Assembly (NCBI GenBank): GCA_014649555.1
Contig: BMTG01000006.1
Location: 310,001 to 374,000, forward strand
Direction: 5' to 3'
Length of the DNA stretch: 64,000 bases
Origin: Streptomyces globisporus
GTDB lineage: Bacteria > Actinomycetota > Actinomycetes > Streptomycetales > Streptomycetaceae
The first letter of the stretch is position 1. Every line of letters starts with the position of its first letter. The notes under the pieces are model-generated. The model saw only the letters and a program-made list of their open reading frames with translations, did no database searches and was not told where the DNA came from. Below are positions 31,840-40,715 of the stretch, in pieces. A program made the position numbers and the translations under genes.

Positions 31840-33228
31840 ATGAGAAGCAAAGGCACCACCACCCCGCAGGCACCTCAGCACACCACCCCGCAGGCGTCCC
31901 GCCGAAGGGCGGCCGCCGCGCTGTCCGCCCTGATCATGGGCGCATCGCTCGCCGTCGCCGTCCCCGGACAGGCGTCGGCCGCGGCCCGCGTCGACAACCC
32001 CTATGCCGGCGCCACCGCGTACGTGAACCCCGACTGGTCCGCCAAAGCCGCCGCGGAACCCGGCGGGTCAGCCATCGCCGACGAGCCGTCGTTCGTCTGG
32101 ATGGACCGCATCGCCGCGATCGGCGGCACCCCCGGCGCACGAGGCTTACGAGAGCACCTGGACACCGCCGTGAGCCAGGGAGCCGACCTCTTCCAGGTCG
32201 TCATCTACAACCTGCCCGGCCGGGACTGCGCCGCACTCGCCTCCAACGGCGAACTCGGCCCCACCGAACTCGACCGCTACAAGAGCGACTACATCGACCC
32301 CATCGCCGACATCCTCGACGACCCCGCCTACGCCTCCCTGCGCATCGTCACGCTCATCGAACCGGACTCGCTGCCCAACCTCGTCACCAACGCCGGCGGC
32401 ACGGCCGGTTCGACGCCCGAGTGCGCCACGATGAAGGCCAACGGCAACTACGAGAAGGGCGTCGGGTACGCCCTGCACACGCTCGGAGCCATCCCCAACG
32501 TCTACAACTACGTCGACGCGGCCCACCACGGCTGGCTCGGCTGGGACTCCAACTTCGTCCCCGCCGCCCAGCAGTTCAAGAAGGCCGCGACGATGGAAGG
32601 CGCCACCGTCGCCGATGTGCACGGCTTCATCGTGAACACCGCCAACTACTCGGCGCTCGAAGAACCGCACTTCGCGGTGACCGACTCCGTGAACGGCACC
32701 ACGGTGCGCCAGTCGCGCTGGATCGACTGGAACCACTACGTCGACGAGCTCTCGTTCGCCCAGGCCCTGCGCACCGAACTGGTCCGCCAGGGCTTCGCCT
32801 CCGACCTCGGCATGCTCATCGACACCGCCCGCAACGGCTGGGGCGGCTCCGCCCGGCCCACCGGCCCCGGGCCGCAGACCAGCGCCGACGCCTACGTCGA
32901 CGGAGGCCGGACCGACCGCCGCATCCACGCAGGCAACTGGTGCAACCAGAGCGGCGCGGGCATCGGCGAGCGACCCACGACCGCACCCGAGCCGGGGATC
33001 GACGCTTACGTCTGGGCCAAGCCCCCGGGCGAGTCCGACGGCAGCAGCGAACCCGTCGACAACGACGAGGGCAAGGGCTTCGACCGGATGTGCGACCCGA
33101 CGTACACCGGCAACGGTCGCAACGGCTACAACCTGACCGGCGCCCTGCCCGACTCCCCGGTGGCCGGGCACTGGTTCCCCGGACAGTTCCAGGAACTGCT
33201 CCGCAACGCCCACCCGCCGCTCGACTGA
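31840..33228 (+). CDS. Secreted glycoside hydrolase family 6 cellulase, exo-cellobiohydrolase type
   Basis: A 462-residue exported enzyme. The twin-arginine-like signal peptide (SRRRAAAALSALIMGASLAVAVPGQASA) ends near residue 47. The catalytic domain carries the proton donor region YNLPGRDCAALASNGELG, the second carboxylate in LIEPDSLPNL, and QGFASDLGMLIDTARNGWGG; the long loops such as DAYVWAKPPGESDGSSE and GKGFDRMCDP are characteristic of exo-acting GH6 enzymes like Cel6B. No cellulose-binding module is present; the protein ends directly after HWFPGQFQELLRNAHPPLD. GGAGC precedes the ATG. A perfect CebR box upstream predicts induction by cello-oligosaccharides. Confidence 0.93.
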   Translation: MRSKGTTTPQAPQHTTPQASRRRAAAALSALIMGASLAVAVPGQASAAARVDNPYAGATAYVNPDWSAKAAAEPGGSAIADEPSFVWMDRIAAIGGTPGARGLREHLDTAVSQGADLFQVVIYNLPGRDCAALASNGELGPTELDRYKSDYIDPIADILDDPAYASLRIVTLIEPDSLPNLVTNAGGTAGSTPECATMKANGNYEKGVGYALHTLGAIPNVYNYVDAAHHGWLGWDSNFVPAAQQFKKAATMEGATVADVHGFIVNTANYSALEEPHFAVTDSVNGTTVRQSRWIDWNHYVDELSFAQALRTELVRQGFASDLGMLIDTARNGWGGSARPTGPGPQTSADAYVDGGRTDRRIHAGNWCNQSGAGIGERPTTAPEPGIDAYVWAKPPGESDGSSEPVDNDEGKGFDRMCDPTYTGNGRNGYNLTGALPDSPVAGHWFPGQFQELLRNAHPPLD

Positions 33229-33263
33229 GGCAGCGGCCACCGCGGGCCGGAGACACACGCGGG

Positions 33264-33298
33264 CCGTGGCCGGCGGGAACCGTTCCCGCCGGCCACGG
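33264..33298. terminator. Terminator between the convergent cellulase and HtaA genes
   Basis: A 17-bp perfect palindrome (GTGGCCGGCGGGAAC and its complement) centred on C 33281, 36 nt after the cellulase stop and close to the HtaA stop; it can serve both strands. Confidence 0.78.
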
Positions 33299-33310
33299 GC
33301 CGCGCGCGGT

Positions 33311-35248
33311 TCAGCGCACGTCGACGCGGTCACCGGAACCGGTCGTGCCGAGACGGGACGAGGTGGCCGTGAACTGCGCCTTCCACGTGCCGTCCTTCTT
33401 CGCGGTGAACCCCTTCGAGAAGACGCCCTTGCTGTTGGTCTTCACGGTCGCCAGCTTGGTCCACTTGCTGGAACCGTCGGCCTTGAACAGGATGCTGACC
33501 GACTGGCCGGAGGTGTTCTTCCACGTGCCGTCCAGGCTGCGCAGGGTGCCCTTGACCGTGATGGTGCGGCCCTTGCGGACCGGCTCCGGCGAGGCGTTGA
33601 AGCCGGACACCGCCGTGCGCAGCTTGACGTCCACGTTGTCCGAGGAGCTCACGGCCGCGGCCCGGTCGGCGGTTCCCGCGTAACGGGCCCGCCAGGTACC
33701 GTCCTTGACGGCGGTGACCGACGCCGTGGCCACACCCTTGTTGTCCGTGGTGACCGACGTGGCCCGGCTCCAGGTCTTGGCGCCCTTCGCCCGGAACTCG
33801 ACCACGACGGACGTCTTGGCCAGCGGACGCCAGATGTCGTCCGTGGCGCCGACGGTCTGGAGCGTACCGACGACCTTCAGCTTGCTGCCCTTGCCGACCG
33901 GCTCGGGCGAGGCGTTGAAGGAGACGACCCGGGCCGGTACGGCGGACACCGTGAGCGTCGCGGCCGACGTGGCGGTCTCACCGGACGCGTTGACGAAGAC
34001 GGCGCGGTAGCGGTGGGCGTTGAGCGCGGCGCTCGCCTTCACCGACAGGGTGGCGGCGGTGGCCCCGGGCACGGTGCTCCAGGTCACGCCCTTGTCGGAG
34101 CTGCGCTCCCAGCGGACCGCGTCGTATCCGTCCGCGGCGGCGGTGAAGTCGGCGGTGGCGCCCGAGCGCACCTTACGGGAGACGGGCTGCTGGGTGACGG
34201 TGGCGGCGGGGACCTCGACGCCGAACGTCAGCGGCTGGGCCACGTCCTGGGCGCGCGACGGCATCCAGGTGGGGTCGGCGCTGTCGTGCGAGTTGAAGCT
34301 CGTGACGAAGCAGGCGGTGGTCCGGCAGTCGACGGCGGGGCCCCCGGAGGGGGTGAACGTCTCGGTGAGCTTCGCCGTGACGCTGAAGGTGCCGTCCGCG
34401 CCGACCTGGCGGACGTACACCGCGTTGCCGAAGACGCTGGGGTACGTCGTGCCGGACATGGCGATGGACTGCGCCAGGTACACGCCGCGCCCCGGCTGGT
34501 AGCCCTTGCCGCTGACGGTGACCTGGGTCTCCGCGCCCAGCCCGGTGACCTGGCTGACCGTCAGCGTGGGGACGCTGACGCCGCCGCCGATGGCGAGCGG
34601 GTCCAGCGCCGTACCGGCCGGGTACATGGGCCGGCCCTGGAAGGAGAAGATCGCCGCGCCCTCGTCCGTGAGCGAGGCCGTGATGCCCGACCAGTCGAGG
34701 GTGCTGCCGTCGAGGGCGCCGGCGGCCGCCGTGAGCGAGGCGAACGGTACGCCGGCGGTGGTAACCGGGTCCTCGCCCGCGACGAGATCGGTCGTCACGT
34801 CCATGTGGAGCGTGCCCTGGCCGTTCTTGAGGACGACACGCGGGTTGGCGAGGGTGATCGCGATGATCCCGTGGCTGGGTATCGCGTACGTCACCGAGCC
34901 GCCGAAGCGCACATCGGCCGAGCTCTTCGCCGGGTCGACCGAGCCGTGCATGACGGGGTAGTCGACCTTCCCGGCGGCGTCCGCGGTCGCGCCGCCGCCC
35001 GCGGTCACCGAGCCGCTGAACATCCCGACGTAACGGACCCAGGACTCCTTGAAGCCCCAGGAGGACCGCCCGCTCACCAGGATCGGGGCGGCTGCCGACG
35101 TCGTACCGGGGGCCTCGGACCGCGCGGCGGCGTGGACGCCCGGGGCCGCGGAGGCGGGATGGGCGAGGGCGCCGGCGCCCACGGAGATGACGGTCAGGGC
35201 GGCGAGAGCGGCCAGGCGGCCGCGGCGAGGCATGGACATGCGCTGCAT
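33311..35248 (-). CDS. Secreted HtaA-domain haem-binding protein with Ig-like repeats
   Basis: A 645-residue exported protein. The signal peptide ends near residue 34 (GALAHPASA). Residues about 55-220 are an HtaA domain (WGFKESWVRYV and VDYPVMHGSVDP are typical), which binds haem in corynebacterial haem uptake. Next comes a TVSQVTGLGAETQVTVSGKGYQPGRGVYLAQ module, then an Ig-like domain (about 350-430), and two similar repeats beginning VSFNASPEPVGKGSKLKVVGTL and VSGFNASPEPVRKGRTITVKGTL. No LPXTG or membrane anchor is seen at the C-terminus. An iron box about 120 nt upstream predicts expression under iron limitation. No haem ABC transporter genes flank it. Confidence 0.87.
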   Translation of the reverse strand: MQRMSMPRRGRLAALAALTVISVGAGALAHPASAAPGVHAAARSEAPGTTSAAAPILVSGRSSWGFKESWVRYVGMFSGSVTAGGGATADAAGKVDYPVMHGSVDPAKSSADVRFGGSVTYAIPSHGIIAITLANPRVVLKNGQGTLHMDVTTDLVAGEDPVTTAGVPFASLTAAAGALDGSTLDWSGITASLTDEGAAIFSFQGRPMYPAGTALDPLAIGGGVSVPTLTVSQVTGLGAETQVTVSGKGYQPGRGVYLAQSIAMSGTTYPSVFGNAVYVRQVGADGTFSVTAKLTETFTPSGGPAVDCRTTACFVTSFNSHDSADPTWMPSRAQDVAQPLTFGVEVPAATVTQQPVSRKVRSGATADFTAAADGYDAVRWERSSDKGVTWSTVPGATAATLSVKASAALNAHRYRAVFVNASGETATSAATLTVSAVPARVVSFNASPEPVGKGSKLKVVGTLQTVGATDDIWRPLAKTSVVVEFRAKGAKTWSRATSVTTDNKGVATASVTAVKDGTWRARYAGTADRAAAVSSSDNVDVKLRTAVSGFNASPEPVRKGRTITVKGTLRSLDGTWKNTSGQSVSILFKADGSSKWTKLATVKTNSKGVFSKGFTAKKDGTWKAQFTATSSRLGTTGSGDRVDVR

Positions 35249-35370
35249 GTCTCCTTCGGGGGAGAGGAGGGGTACGGCGCACGTCGGAACGCAGCCGTGC
35301 CCGGGGCGAACGAAAGAAGGGGGGATACCGGCTTCTTGGCGTGTGGGGACCCGAAGACGACAGTCGCATA

Positions 35371-35389
35371 TTAGGTGAGGCTTACCTAA
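35371..35389. promoter_or_regulatory. DmdR/DtxR iron box
   Basis: TTAGGTGAGGCTTACCTAA is the 19-bp iron box of actinobacterial DmdR/DtxR repressors with intact TTAGGT and ACCTAA arms, located upstream of the haem-binding protein gene. Confidence 0.92.
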
Positions 35390-35525
35390 ATGTCACCGCG
35401 AGGGTGACCGCCCGCCCCCGGTACCGGCCGGGTGGACGTCATATCCGCGCGGGCGGGTAGAAGACCGGGCGGAGGGCGGCGAACGACGACCTCACTTCCC
35501 TGACCGACGAAGGAGAGGCAAGGTC

Positions 35526-35966
35526 ATGGCCGATTCCGAGATGAGGGCGGTGGGCTGGGCGCAGTCCTTCCCCATGTCCCAGGGGGTGCGGGCGGGGCGC
35601 CACTGGGCGCGGGAGCATCTCGACTCGCTGGCGTGGACGAAGAGCGCTCCCGACCTGGTGGACTCGGTGCTCCTGGCCGTGTCCGAGCTCATCACCAACG
35701 CACACAAGCACGCGCACAGCGACGCCCAGCTCGTCCTGACCTGGGACAGCACCTGCCTGCATGTCAGCGTCCACGACTCCAGCCCGGTCCTCCCCGCCGC
35801 AGTCGACCGGGGCCCCGACGCGACGGGCGGCCGGGGCCTCGCCATCGTCGAGGCGCTGTCCGACAGCTGGGAACAGCATCGCCAACGCGATGGCAAGACC
35901 GTGACCGCCTGTTTCGTGCCCCCCGGCCATCCGGACCCGGATCACGGTCCCGGCGGCACCGCCTGA
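35526..35966 (+). CDS. ATP-binding anti-sigma-like protein (RsbW-type HATPase)
   Basis: A 146-residue GHKL ATPase domain. The N box is VSELITNAHKHAH, the G1 box VHDSSP and the G2 box ATGGRGLAIVEALSD, all typical of the RsbW/SpoIIAB-like proteins abundant in Streptomyces, which phosphorylate STAS antagonists or bind sigma factors. The N-terminus MADSEMRAVGWAQSFPMSQGVRAGRHWAREHL is the common actinobacterial variant. AAGGAGAGG precedes the ATG. No STAS or sigma-B gene is adjacent, so its partner is elsewhere, perhaps one of the STAS proteins in this window. It converges on the ECF42 gene. Confidence 0.85.
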   Translation: MADSEMRAVGWAQSFPMSQGVRAGRHWAREHLDSLAWTKSAPDLVDSVLLAVSELITNAHKHAHSDAQLVLTWDSTCLHVSVHDSSPVLPAAVDRGPDATGGRGLAIVEALSDSWEQHRQRDGKTVTACFVPPGHPDPDHGPGGTA

Positions 35967-35973
35967 CGTTCAC

Positions 35974-37131
35974 TCACCGGCGTTCGGCATTGAGCCGCGC
36001 GGCCTGGCGCGTCAGATGGTCACGCTCGGCGAGCGTGGGAGCCTTGTGGGCGGCCTCCGCGTACAGCCGCGCGGCCGTCGCCAGGTCGCCGTCACGCTCG
36101 TGCAGGTATGCCGCGACCGCAGTACGGCGGGGCAACGAGTCGCTCAGCGCGGCGAGTTCGGCCAGCCCGGCGCGCGGACCGTCGGCCTCGCCGACGGCCA
36201 CCGCCCGGTTGAGCCGGACGACCGGGCTGTCGGTCAGGCCCGCCAGCTCGTCGTACCACTCGACGATCTGCACCCAGTCGGTCTCCTCGGCGGTCGGCGC
36301 GTCCGCGTGGAGCGCCGCGACGGCGGCCTGGGCCTGGAACTCACCCAGCCGGTCCCGGGCGAGGGCCGCCTGCAGGATTCCCACGCCCTCGGCGATCATC
36401 CCGGTGTCCCACCGCCCCCGGTCCTGCTCGGCGAGCGGCACCAGGCTCCCGTCGGGCCCGGTCCGGGAGGCACGCCGGGCGTGGTGGAGCAGCATCAGGG
36501 CGAGCAGCCCCGCCACTTCCGGGTGGTCGATCGCGGCGGCGAGCTGCCTGGTGAGCCGGATCGCCTCCGCGGCGAGGTCCACATCCCCGGAATAGCCCTC
36601 GTTGAACACCAGATACAGCACGCGCAGCACGGTGGAGACATCGCCGGGCCGATCGAACCTCACCCCGGAGACGGTGCGCTTCGCCCGGCTGATCCGCTGT
36701 GCCATGGTCGCCTCGGGCACCAGATAGGCCCGGGCGATCTGGCGGGTCGTGAGCCCGCCGACGGCCCGCAGCGTGAGCGCGACCGCCGACGACGGCGTCA
36801 GAGATGGGTGGGCGCACAGGAAGTAGAGCTGGAGCGTGTCATCCACGGCCGGTGCGGGGCCCGGCGCGGGCTCCTCGTCGAAACGGTCCTCGCGCCGCCG
36901 CCGGGAGGTATCCGCCCGGGTCGCGTCGAGGAACCGCCGCCAGGCCACGGTGACCAGCCAGCCCTTCGGGTCCCGCGGCGTGTCACCCGGCCATACGCGG
37001 ACCGCCTCGACCAGGGCGTCCTGCACGGCGTCCTCGGCCGCCGCGAAGTCTGCTCCGCGGCGGACGAGGACGGCGAGCACGCTCGGGGTGAGACTCCGCA
37101 GAAGGAGTTCGTCCATCGGGACGTCACTCAC
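35974..37131 (-). CDS. ECF42-type RNA polymerase sigma factor with C-terminal helical (TPR-like) extension
   Basis: A 385-residue sigma factor, about twice the usual ECF size. Sigma-2 shows DFAAAEDAVQDALVEAVRVWP and PRDPKGWLVTVAWRRFLDATRA; sigma-4 shows LRAVGGLTTRQIARAYLVPEATMAQRISRAKRTV. The C-terminal half (about 180-385: RVLYLVFNEGYSG, LALMLLHHARR, LNRAVAVGEADGP) is the conserved helical extension of the ECF42 group, shown to be needed for activity. The GTG start at 37131 overlaps the TGA of the upstream DGPF gene (GTGA), indicating coupling. There is no anti-sigma factor; ECF42 members are instead linked to DGPF proteins, as here. Confidence 0.9.
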   Translation of the reverse strand: MSDVPMDELLLRSLTPSVLAVLVRRGADFAAAEDAVQDALVEAVRVWPGDTPRDPKGWLVTVAWRRFLDATRADTSRRRREDRFDEEPAPGPAPAVDDTLQLYFLCAHPSLTPSSAVALTLRAVGGLTTRQIARAYLVPEATMAQRISRAKRTVSGVRFDRPGDVSTVLRVLYLVFNEGYSGDVDLAAEAIRLTRQLAAAIDHPEVAGLLALMLLHHARRASRTGPDGSLVPLAEQDRGRWDTGMIAEGVGILQAALARDRLGEFQAQAAVAALHADAPTAEETDWVQIVEWYDELAGLTDSPVVRLNRAVAVGEADGPRAGLAELAALSDSLPRRTAVAAYLHERDGDLATAARLYAEAAHKAPTLAERDHLTRQAARLNAERR

Positions 37132-37535
37132 TCCGTGACGGTGGGCGGCGCGGTCAGGAACGGGCGCACCTCCAGCCACTCGTGGATCGGCTTCCCACCG
37201 GCCCCGGGAGCGGCGGACAGCTCCCCGGCCAGCTCGACGGCCCGGTCGTGACCGTCCACGTCGATGATCATCCATCCGGCGATCAGATCCTTGGTCTCGG
37301 CGAACGGCCCGTCGGTGACCGGCGGCCGGCCCTCACCGTCGTACCGGACCCAGGAGCCCTCGGGGGCGAGTGCCTGGCCGTCGACGAACTCCCCGGTCTT
37401 CTCCAGCCGGTCCGCGAAGTCCTGCATGTACTGCATGTGAGCCGAGATCTCCTCGGGCGTCCACCGGTCCATCGGTACGTCGTTGACCGCCGCCGGGGCG
37501 CCGCGGTAGTGCTTGAGCAGCAGGTACTTGGCCAT
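37128..37535 (-). CDS. YCII/DGPF-domain protein, partner of the ECF42 sigma factor
   Basis: A 135-residue protein of the YCII-related superfamily. It contains the namesake motif VTDGPFAETKDLIAGWMIIDVD (about residues 75-97), where His/Asp-type residues of YciI are partly conserved. Proteins of this type accompany ECF42 sigma factors almost universally and are often their main regulon, but their biochemical role is unknown. GAGGAG precedes the ATG. Its TGA overlaps the sigma gene start. A promoter-like TGTCGA..CGTC pair lies 50-80 nt upstream. Confidence 0.88.
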   Translation of the reverse strand: MAKYLLLKHYRGAPAAVNDVPMDRWTPEEISAHMQYMQDFADRLEKTGEFVDGQALAPEGSWVRYDGEGRPPVTDGPFAETKDLIAGWMIIDVDGHDRAVELAGELSAAPGAGGKPIHEWLEVRPFLTAPPTVTE

Positions 37536-37586
37536 GATGTCTCTCCTCGGTGCCGGGCGGCCCATTCTGGCCGCTCTCACTACGGG

Positions 37587-37613
37587 GACGGAGCCGGATC
37601 CGGGTTCTCGACA
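37587..37613 (-). promoter_or_regulatory. Probable ECF42-dependent autoregulated promoter
   Basis: On the minus strand TGTCGA (37613-37608) and CGTC (37590-37587) are separated by exactly 17 nt. TGTCGA is the -35 type reported for ECF42 targets and CGTC is a classic ECF -10. It lies 52 nt upstream of the DGPF start codon. Confidence 0.7.
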
Positions 37614-37688
37614 TCGCCGCCCAAAAACTCTTCGACTTATTCCGACGGCCCGAGGACGGCCCGAGGAGAGACCGTGAACGGCCCGTGT

Positions 37689-38897
37689 TCACTGCTCGCG
37701 CAGACCCCACGGAGAGCCGTACTCCACCAGCAGATCGAGGAACGGACGCGGGTCCAGCGCCTCGGCGCCGAGCACCCCCGCGCCGCTCCAGACACCGCTC
37801 GCCACCAGCTCCAGGGCGATCACCGGGTTGATCGCCGTCTGCCAGACCACGGCCTGGGAGCCGTACTCGCGCATCGACCACTGATTGTCGACCACGTGGT
37901 AGAGGTACACCTCGCGGGGCGCGCCGTCCTTCGTGCCCTTCACCCAGGTACCGGCGCAGGTCTTGCCCCGCATCAGGTCGCCCAGGGAGGCCGGGTCGGG
38001 CAGACAGGCCGCGACCACGTCACGGGGCGACACGGCGCCGCCGGGCACGGTCACCTTGTCCGTGCGGTCGAGACCGAGCCGGTGAAGGGTCTTGAGGGTC
38101 TCGATGAACTCCTCGCCCAGCCCGTACTTGAACGTGACGCGCCGCGACTCCACCCAGCGCGGGATCAGCAGGACCTCCTCGTGCTCGACGTTGACGCACT
38201 CCACCGGACCGATGCCCTCGGGGAAGTCGAACACCTCCGGTTCGCTGAACGGTGCCGTGGTGAACCAGCCCCGGTCCTTCTCCCAGATCACCGGCGGGTT
38301 GAGGCACTCCTCGATGGTGGTCCAGATCGAGAACGACGGGGCGAAGTCATAGCCCTCGACGGTCAGATTCGCACCGTCCCGGACCCCGATCTCCTCGATC
38401 TCGTCGAACAGTTCGTCCGCCGCGTACCGGGCGAAGACATCGGAGAGCCCCGGCTCGACGCCCACCCCGACAAGCGCGAGCCGCCCCGCCTCCTCCCACG
38501 CCGCGGCACGTTCGAACTGCCCGTCGCCGAGCTTGACCCCGCACTCCTCGTACGGACGCTCCGGATGCGGGGAGGACAGGGACATGGCCATGTCCAGATA
38601 GTCGATCCCGGCGGTCAGCGCCGCGTCGAACAACGGCATCACGAACCGGGGGTCGGTGGCGTTCACGAGGATGTCGCACCGCTGCTCGGCGATCAGGGCG
38701 GTGACCGCCGCCCGGTCCGAGGCGTCGACGCGCAGCGCGGAGAACCGTGCCCCGTCCTCGCCGAGCGCGGCCACCGCCGCCTCGGCCCGGGAGAGGTCGT
38801 AGTCGGTGACGACCATGTGGTCGAAGAAGGAGCGGCGGGCGGCGATCCTGGTGATCGCCGTGCCCACGCCACCTGCGCCGACGAGGAGTACACGCAT
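37689..38897 (-). CDS. Saccharopine dehydrogenase-family oxidoreductase
   Basis: A 402-residue NAD(P)-binding protein. MRVLLVGAGGVGTAITRIAARR is the Rossmann site; DILVNATDPRFVMPLFDAALTAGIDYLDMAMS and LVGVGVEPGLSDVFARYAADELFDEIEEIGVRDG are typical of saccharopine-dehydrogenase/LYS9-like enzymes, which also include carboxynorspermidine dehydrogenases. Nothing indicates which amino-acid conjugate is used; lysine degradation and polyamine synthesis are both possible. ATG 38897 begins at the Rossmann strand. It is divergent from a TetR gene across a 166-bp gap. Confidence 0.85.
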   Translation of the reverse strand: MRVLLVGAGGVGTAITRIAARRSFFDHMVVTDYDLSRAEAAVAALGEDGARFSALRVDASDRAAVTALIAEQRCDILVNATDPRFVMPLFDAALTAGIDYLDMAMSLSSPHPERPYEECGVKLGDGQFERAAAWEEAGRLALVGVGVEPGLSDVFARYAADELFDEIEEIGVRDGANLTVEGYDFAPSFSIWTTIEECLNPPVIWEKDRGWFTTAPFSEPEVFDFPEGIGPVECVNVEHEEVLLIPRWVESRRVTFKYGLGEEFIETLKTLHRLGLDRTDKVTVPGGAVSPRDVVAACLPDPASLGDLMRGKTCAGTWVKGTKDGAPREVYLYHVVDNQWSMREYGSQAVVWQTAINPVIALELVASGVWSGAGVLGAEALDPRPFLDLLVEYGSPWGLREQ

Positions 38898-39063
38898 GGC
38901 GGATGTGCCTTTCGTCGAGGGGCCGGGCCGTACGGGCCGGTGCCCTTGGATTCGTCCATGAAAGGGGCGCACTTGAGTAAGGTCAACGCTGTTGGCATAA
39001 GGTGAGCAGGCCTGGCAGGTCAGTACCGCCGGCCCCGGGTATCGAGAGACGGGAGAGGCGCGG

Positions 39064-39792
39064 ATGGCGAAGAAGGTGGTCCCGGAGGAGGAGCGGAGGC
39101 GCAGGCGGCCGACACGCCAGGGCGTCGTCGTCACCCAGCAGCTGATCGTCGAGACGGCTCTGCGGATGCTCCACGAACACGGCAGGGACGGACTGACCGT
39201 GCGCCGCCTGGGCCTCGCCCTCGGAGCCGACCCGAGCACCCTCTACCGCTACTTCCGCGGCATCGACGATCTGACCCTGGCCATCGCCGACGAACTGATC
39301 GGACGCGCGATGCGCGGCAGGCGGCCCACCGGACAGTGGCGCACCGACCTGCGCGAGATCGGCCTGCGCATCCACACCGCCTACCTGGCCCATCCGGAGG
39401 CAGCCGTGCTGACCGCCAGCCGGGTCAGCGGCCGGGCCAACGAGATCGCCGGTGACGAGACGCTCCTCGGCGTCCTGCGATCGACCGGACTGCCCGACCC
39501 GGACGTCGTACGGATCTACCAGGCGTTCGTCGACCAGGCACTCGCCTTCGCCGCACTCGACGCCGCGAGCCTCGCCCTGCCCGAAGCGGCCCGCGCCGCC
39601 GACGAACGGGTCTGGCACGCCACCTACGCCGAACTGCCGGCGGAAACCCACCCGAACATCGCCGCCCTCGCACCGCTGCTGGTCGCGAGGATGAACGACA
39701 GCGCGTACCCCACGGCCCTGGAGATGCTGCTCGACAGCGCCGAGGCGAGCATCCGGCGCGCGCGGCGCGGCGGCGACCGGGCCGACACCTGA
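39064..39792 (+). CDS. TetR-family regulator, divergent from the saccharopine dehydrogenase-like gene
   Basis: A 242-residue TetR protein with a basic N-terminus (KKVVPEEERRRRRPTRQG) and the DNA-binding domain IVETALRMLHEHGRDGLTVRRLGLALGADPSTLYRYFRGIDDLTLAI (about 28-75). The C-terminal part, with VLRSTGLPDPDVVRIYQAFVDQALAFAALDAASL, matches the TetR_C group with large helical ligand domains. A TTGAGT near 38973 with TAAGGT near 38997 may be its promoter; TAAGGTCA and TAAGGTGA occur as a direct repeat in the gap, possibly an operator. The target is probably the divergent oxidoreductase. Confidence 0.84.
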   Translation: MAKKVVPEEERRRRRPTRQGVVVTQQLIVETALRMLHEHGRDGLTVRRLGLALGADPSTLYRYFRGIDDLTLAIADELIGRAMRGRRPTGQWRTDLREIGLRIHTAYLAHPEAAVLTASRVSGRANEIAGDETLLGVLRSTGLPDPDVVRIYQAFVDQALAFAALDAASLALPEAARAADERVWHATYAELPAETHPNIAALAPLLVARMNDSAYPTALEMLLDSAEASIRRARRGGDRADT

Positions 39793-39889
39793 CATCCGGC
39801 CCGCACCGACTTGTGTGGCGGGCCCCGAGGCCACCGCGCAGACTGGCCGCAGAAGGCGGAACGACGACATCCCCGGAGAGGCCTGGACG

Positions 39890-40687
39890 ATGGGTGAGTA
39901 CGCGGACCTGCCCGGTGTCAGGACCTGGTACGAGACCGAGGGCACCGGCGATCCGCTGGTCCTCCTGCACGGCGGCTTCTGCACCAACGACACGTGGGGC
40001 GCCCAGCGCGCCGACCTGGCCGCCGCCTACCGCGTCTTCCTGCCGGAACGGCGCGCCCACGGGCACACGGCCGACGTTCCCGGCCCTCTGACGTACCAGG
40101 ACATGGCCGACGACACCGTGGCCTTCCTGGAGGCGGTCGTCGAAGAACCGGCGCACCTGGTGGGCTGGAGCGACGGGGGAGTCGTCGCGCTGCTCGTCGC
40201 CCGGGACCGCCCCGACCTCGTCCGCAAGGTCGTCGCGATCGGAGCCAACTTCCGCCCGGGCCCCGAGTGTTTCGCCGAGCCGTCGATGCTGGACGAGATG
40301 ACGCCGTCCGGGCCCGACCTGGCGTTCTTCCGGGAGCTGTACGAGCCCGTCGCACCGGACGGCCCGGACCACTGGCCGGTGGTGGCCGCGAAGGTGCTCG
40401 ACATGTGGCGGACCCAGCCGACGCTGACGCCCGAGGACCTGGCCCGCATCGAGGCGCGCACCCTGGTGATGTCCGGCGACGACGACCTGATGAGGCTGGA
40501 GCACACCACAGCCCTGTACCGCGCGATCCCGGACGCCGAGCTGGCTGTCGTGCCCGGGGCCTCCCACCTGGTCCCGCTGGAGAAACCGGGTCTCGTCAAC
40601 CGGTTGATCCTCGACCACCTGGCGCAGGAGCCGGCGGAGACGATGATGCCCATCCGCCGCGCGAAGCCCGGGACCGCCGCATCCTGA
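39890..40687 (+). CDS. Alpha/beta-fold hydrolase
   Basis: A 265-residue hydrolase. VLLHGGFCTNDTWGAQ holds the oxyanion region, the nucleophile Ser is in GWSDGG (about residue 89), RTLVMSGDDDLMRLEHTT provides the acid region and VVPGASHLVPLEKP the catalytic His. This layout suits esterases, lactonases and C-C hydrolases equally. GGAGAGG lies upstream of ATG 39890. It follows the TetR gene by about 100 nt on the same strand and may share its promoter. Confidence 0.85.
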   Translation: MGEYADLPGVRTWYETEGTGDPLVLLHGGFCTNDTWGAQRADLAAAYRVFLPERRAHGHTADVPGPLTYQDMADDTVAFLEAVVEEPAHLVGWSDGGVVALLVARDRPDLVRKVVAIGANFRPGPECFAEPSMLDEMTPSGPDLAFFRELYEPVAPDGPDHWPVVAAKVLDMWRTQPTLTPEDLARIEARTLVMSGDDDLMRLEHTTALYRAIPDAELAVVPGASHLVPLEKPGLVNRLILDHLAQEPAETMMPIRRAKPGTAAS

Positions 40688-40715
40688 CGGCCATCGCCTC
40701 TCACGGACCCGCGGT

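Noticed and set aside
38970-39005. TetR operator in the gap before the gene at 39064
   Set aside because: Only a TAAGGTSA direct repeat and a weak imperfect dyad are visible; not strong enough for a separate feature.
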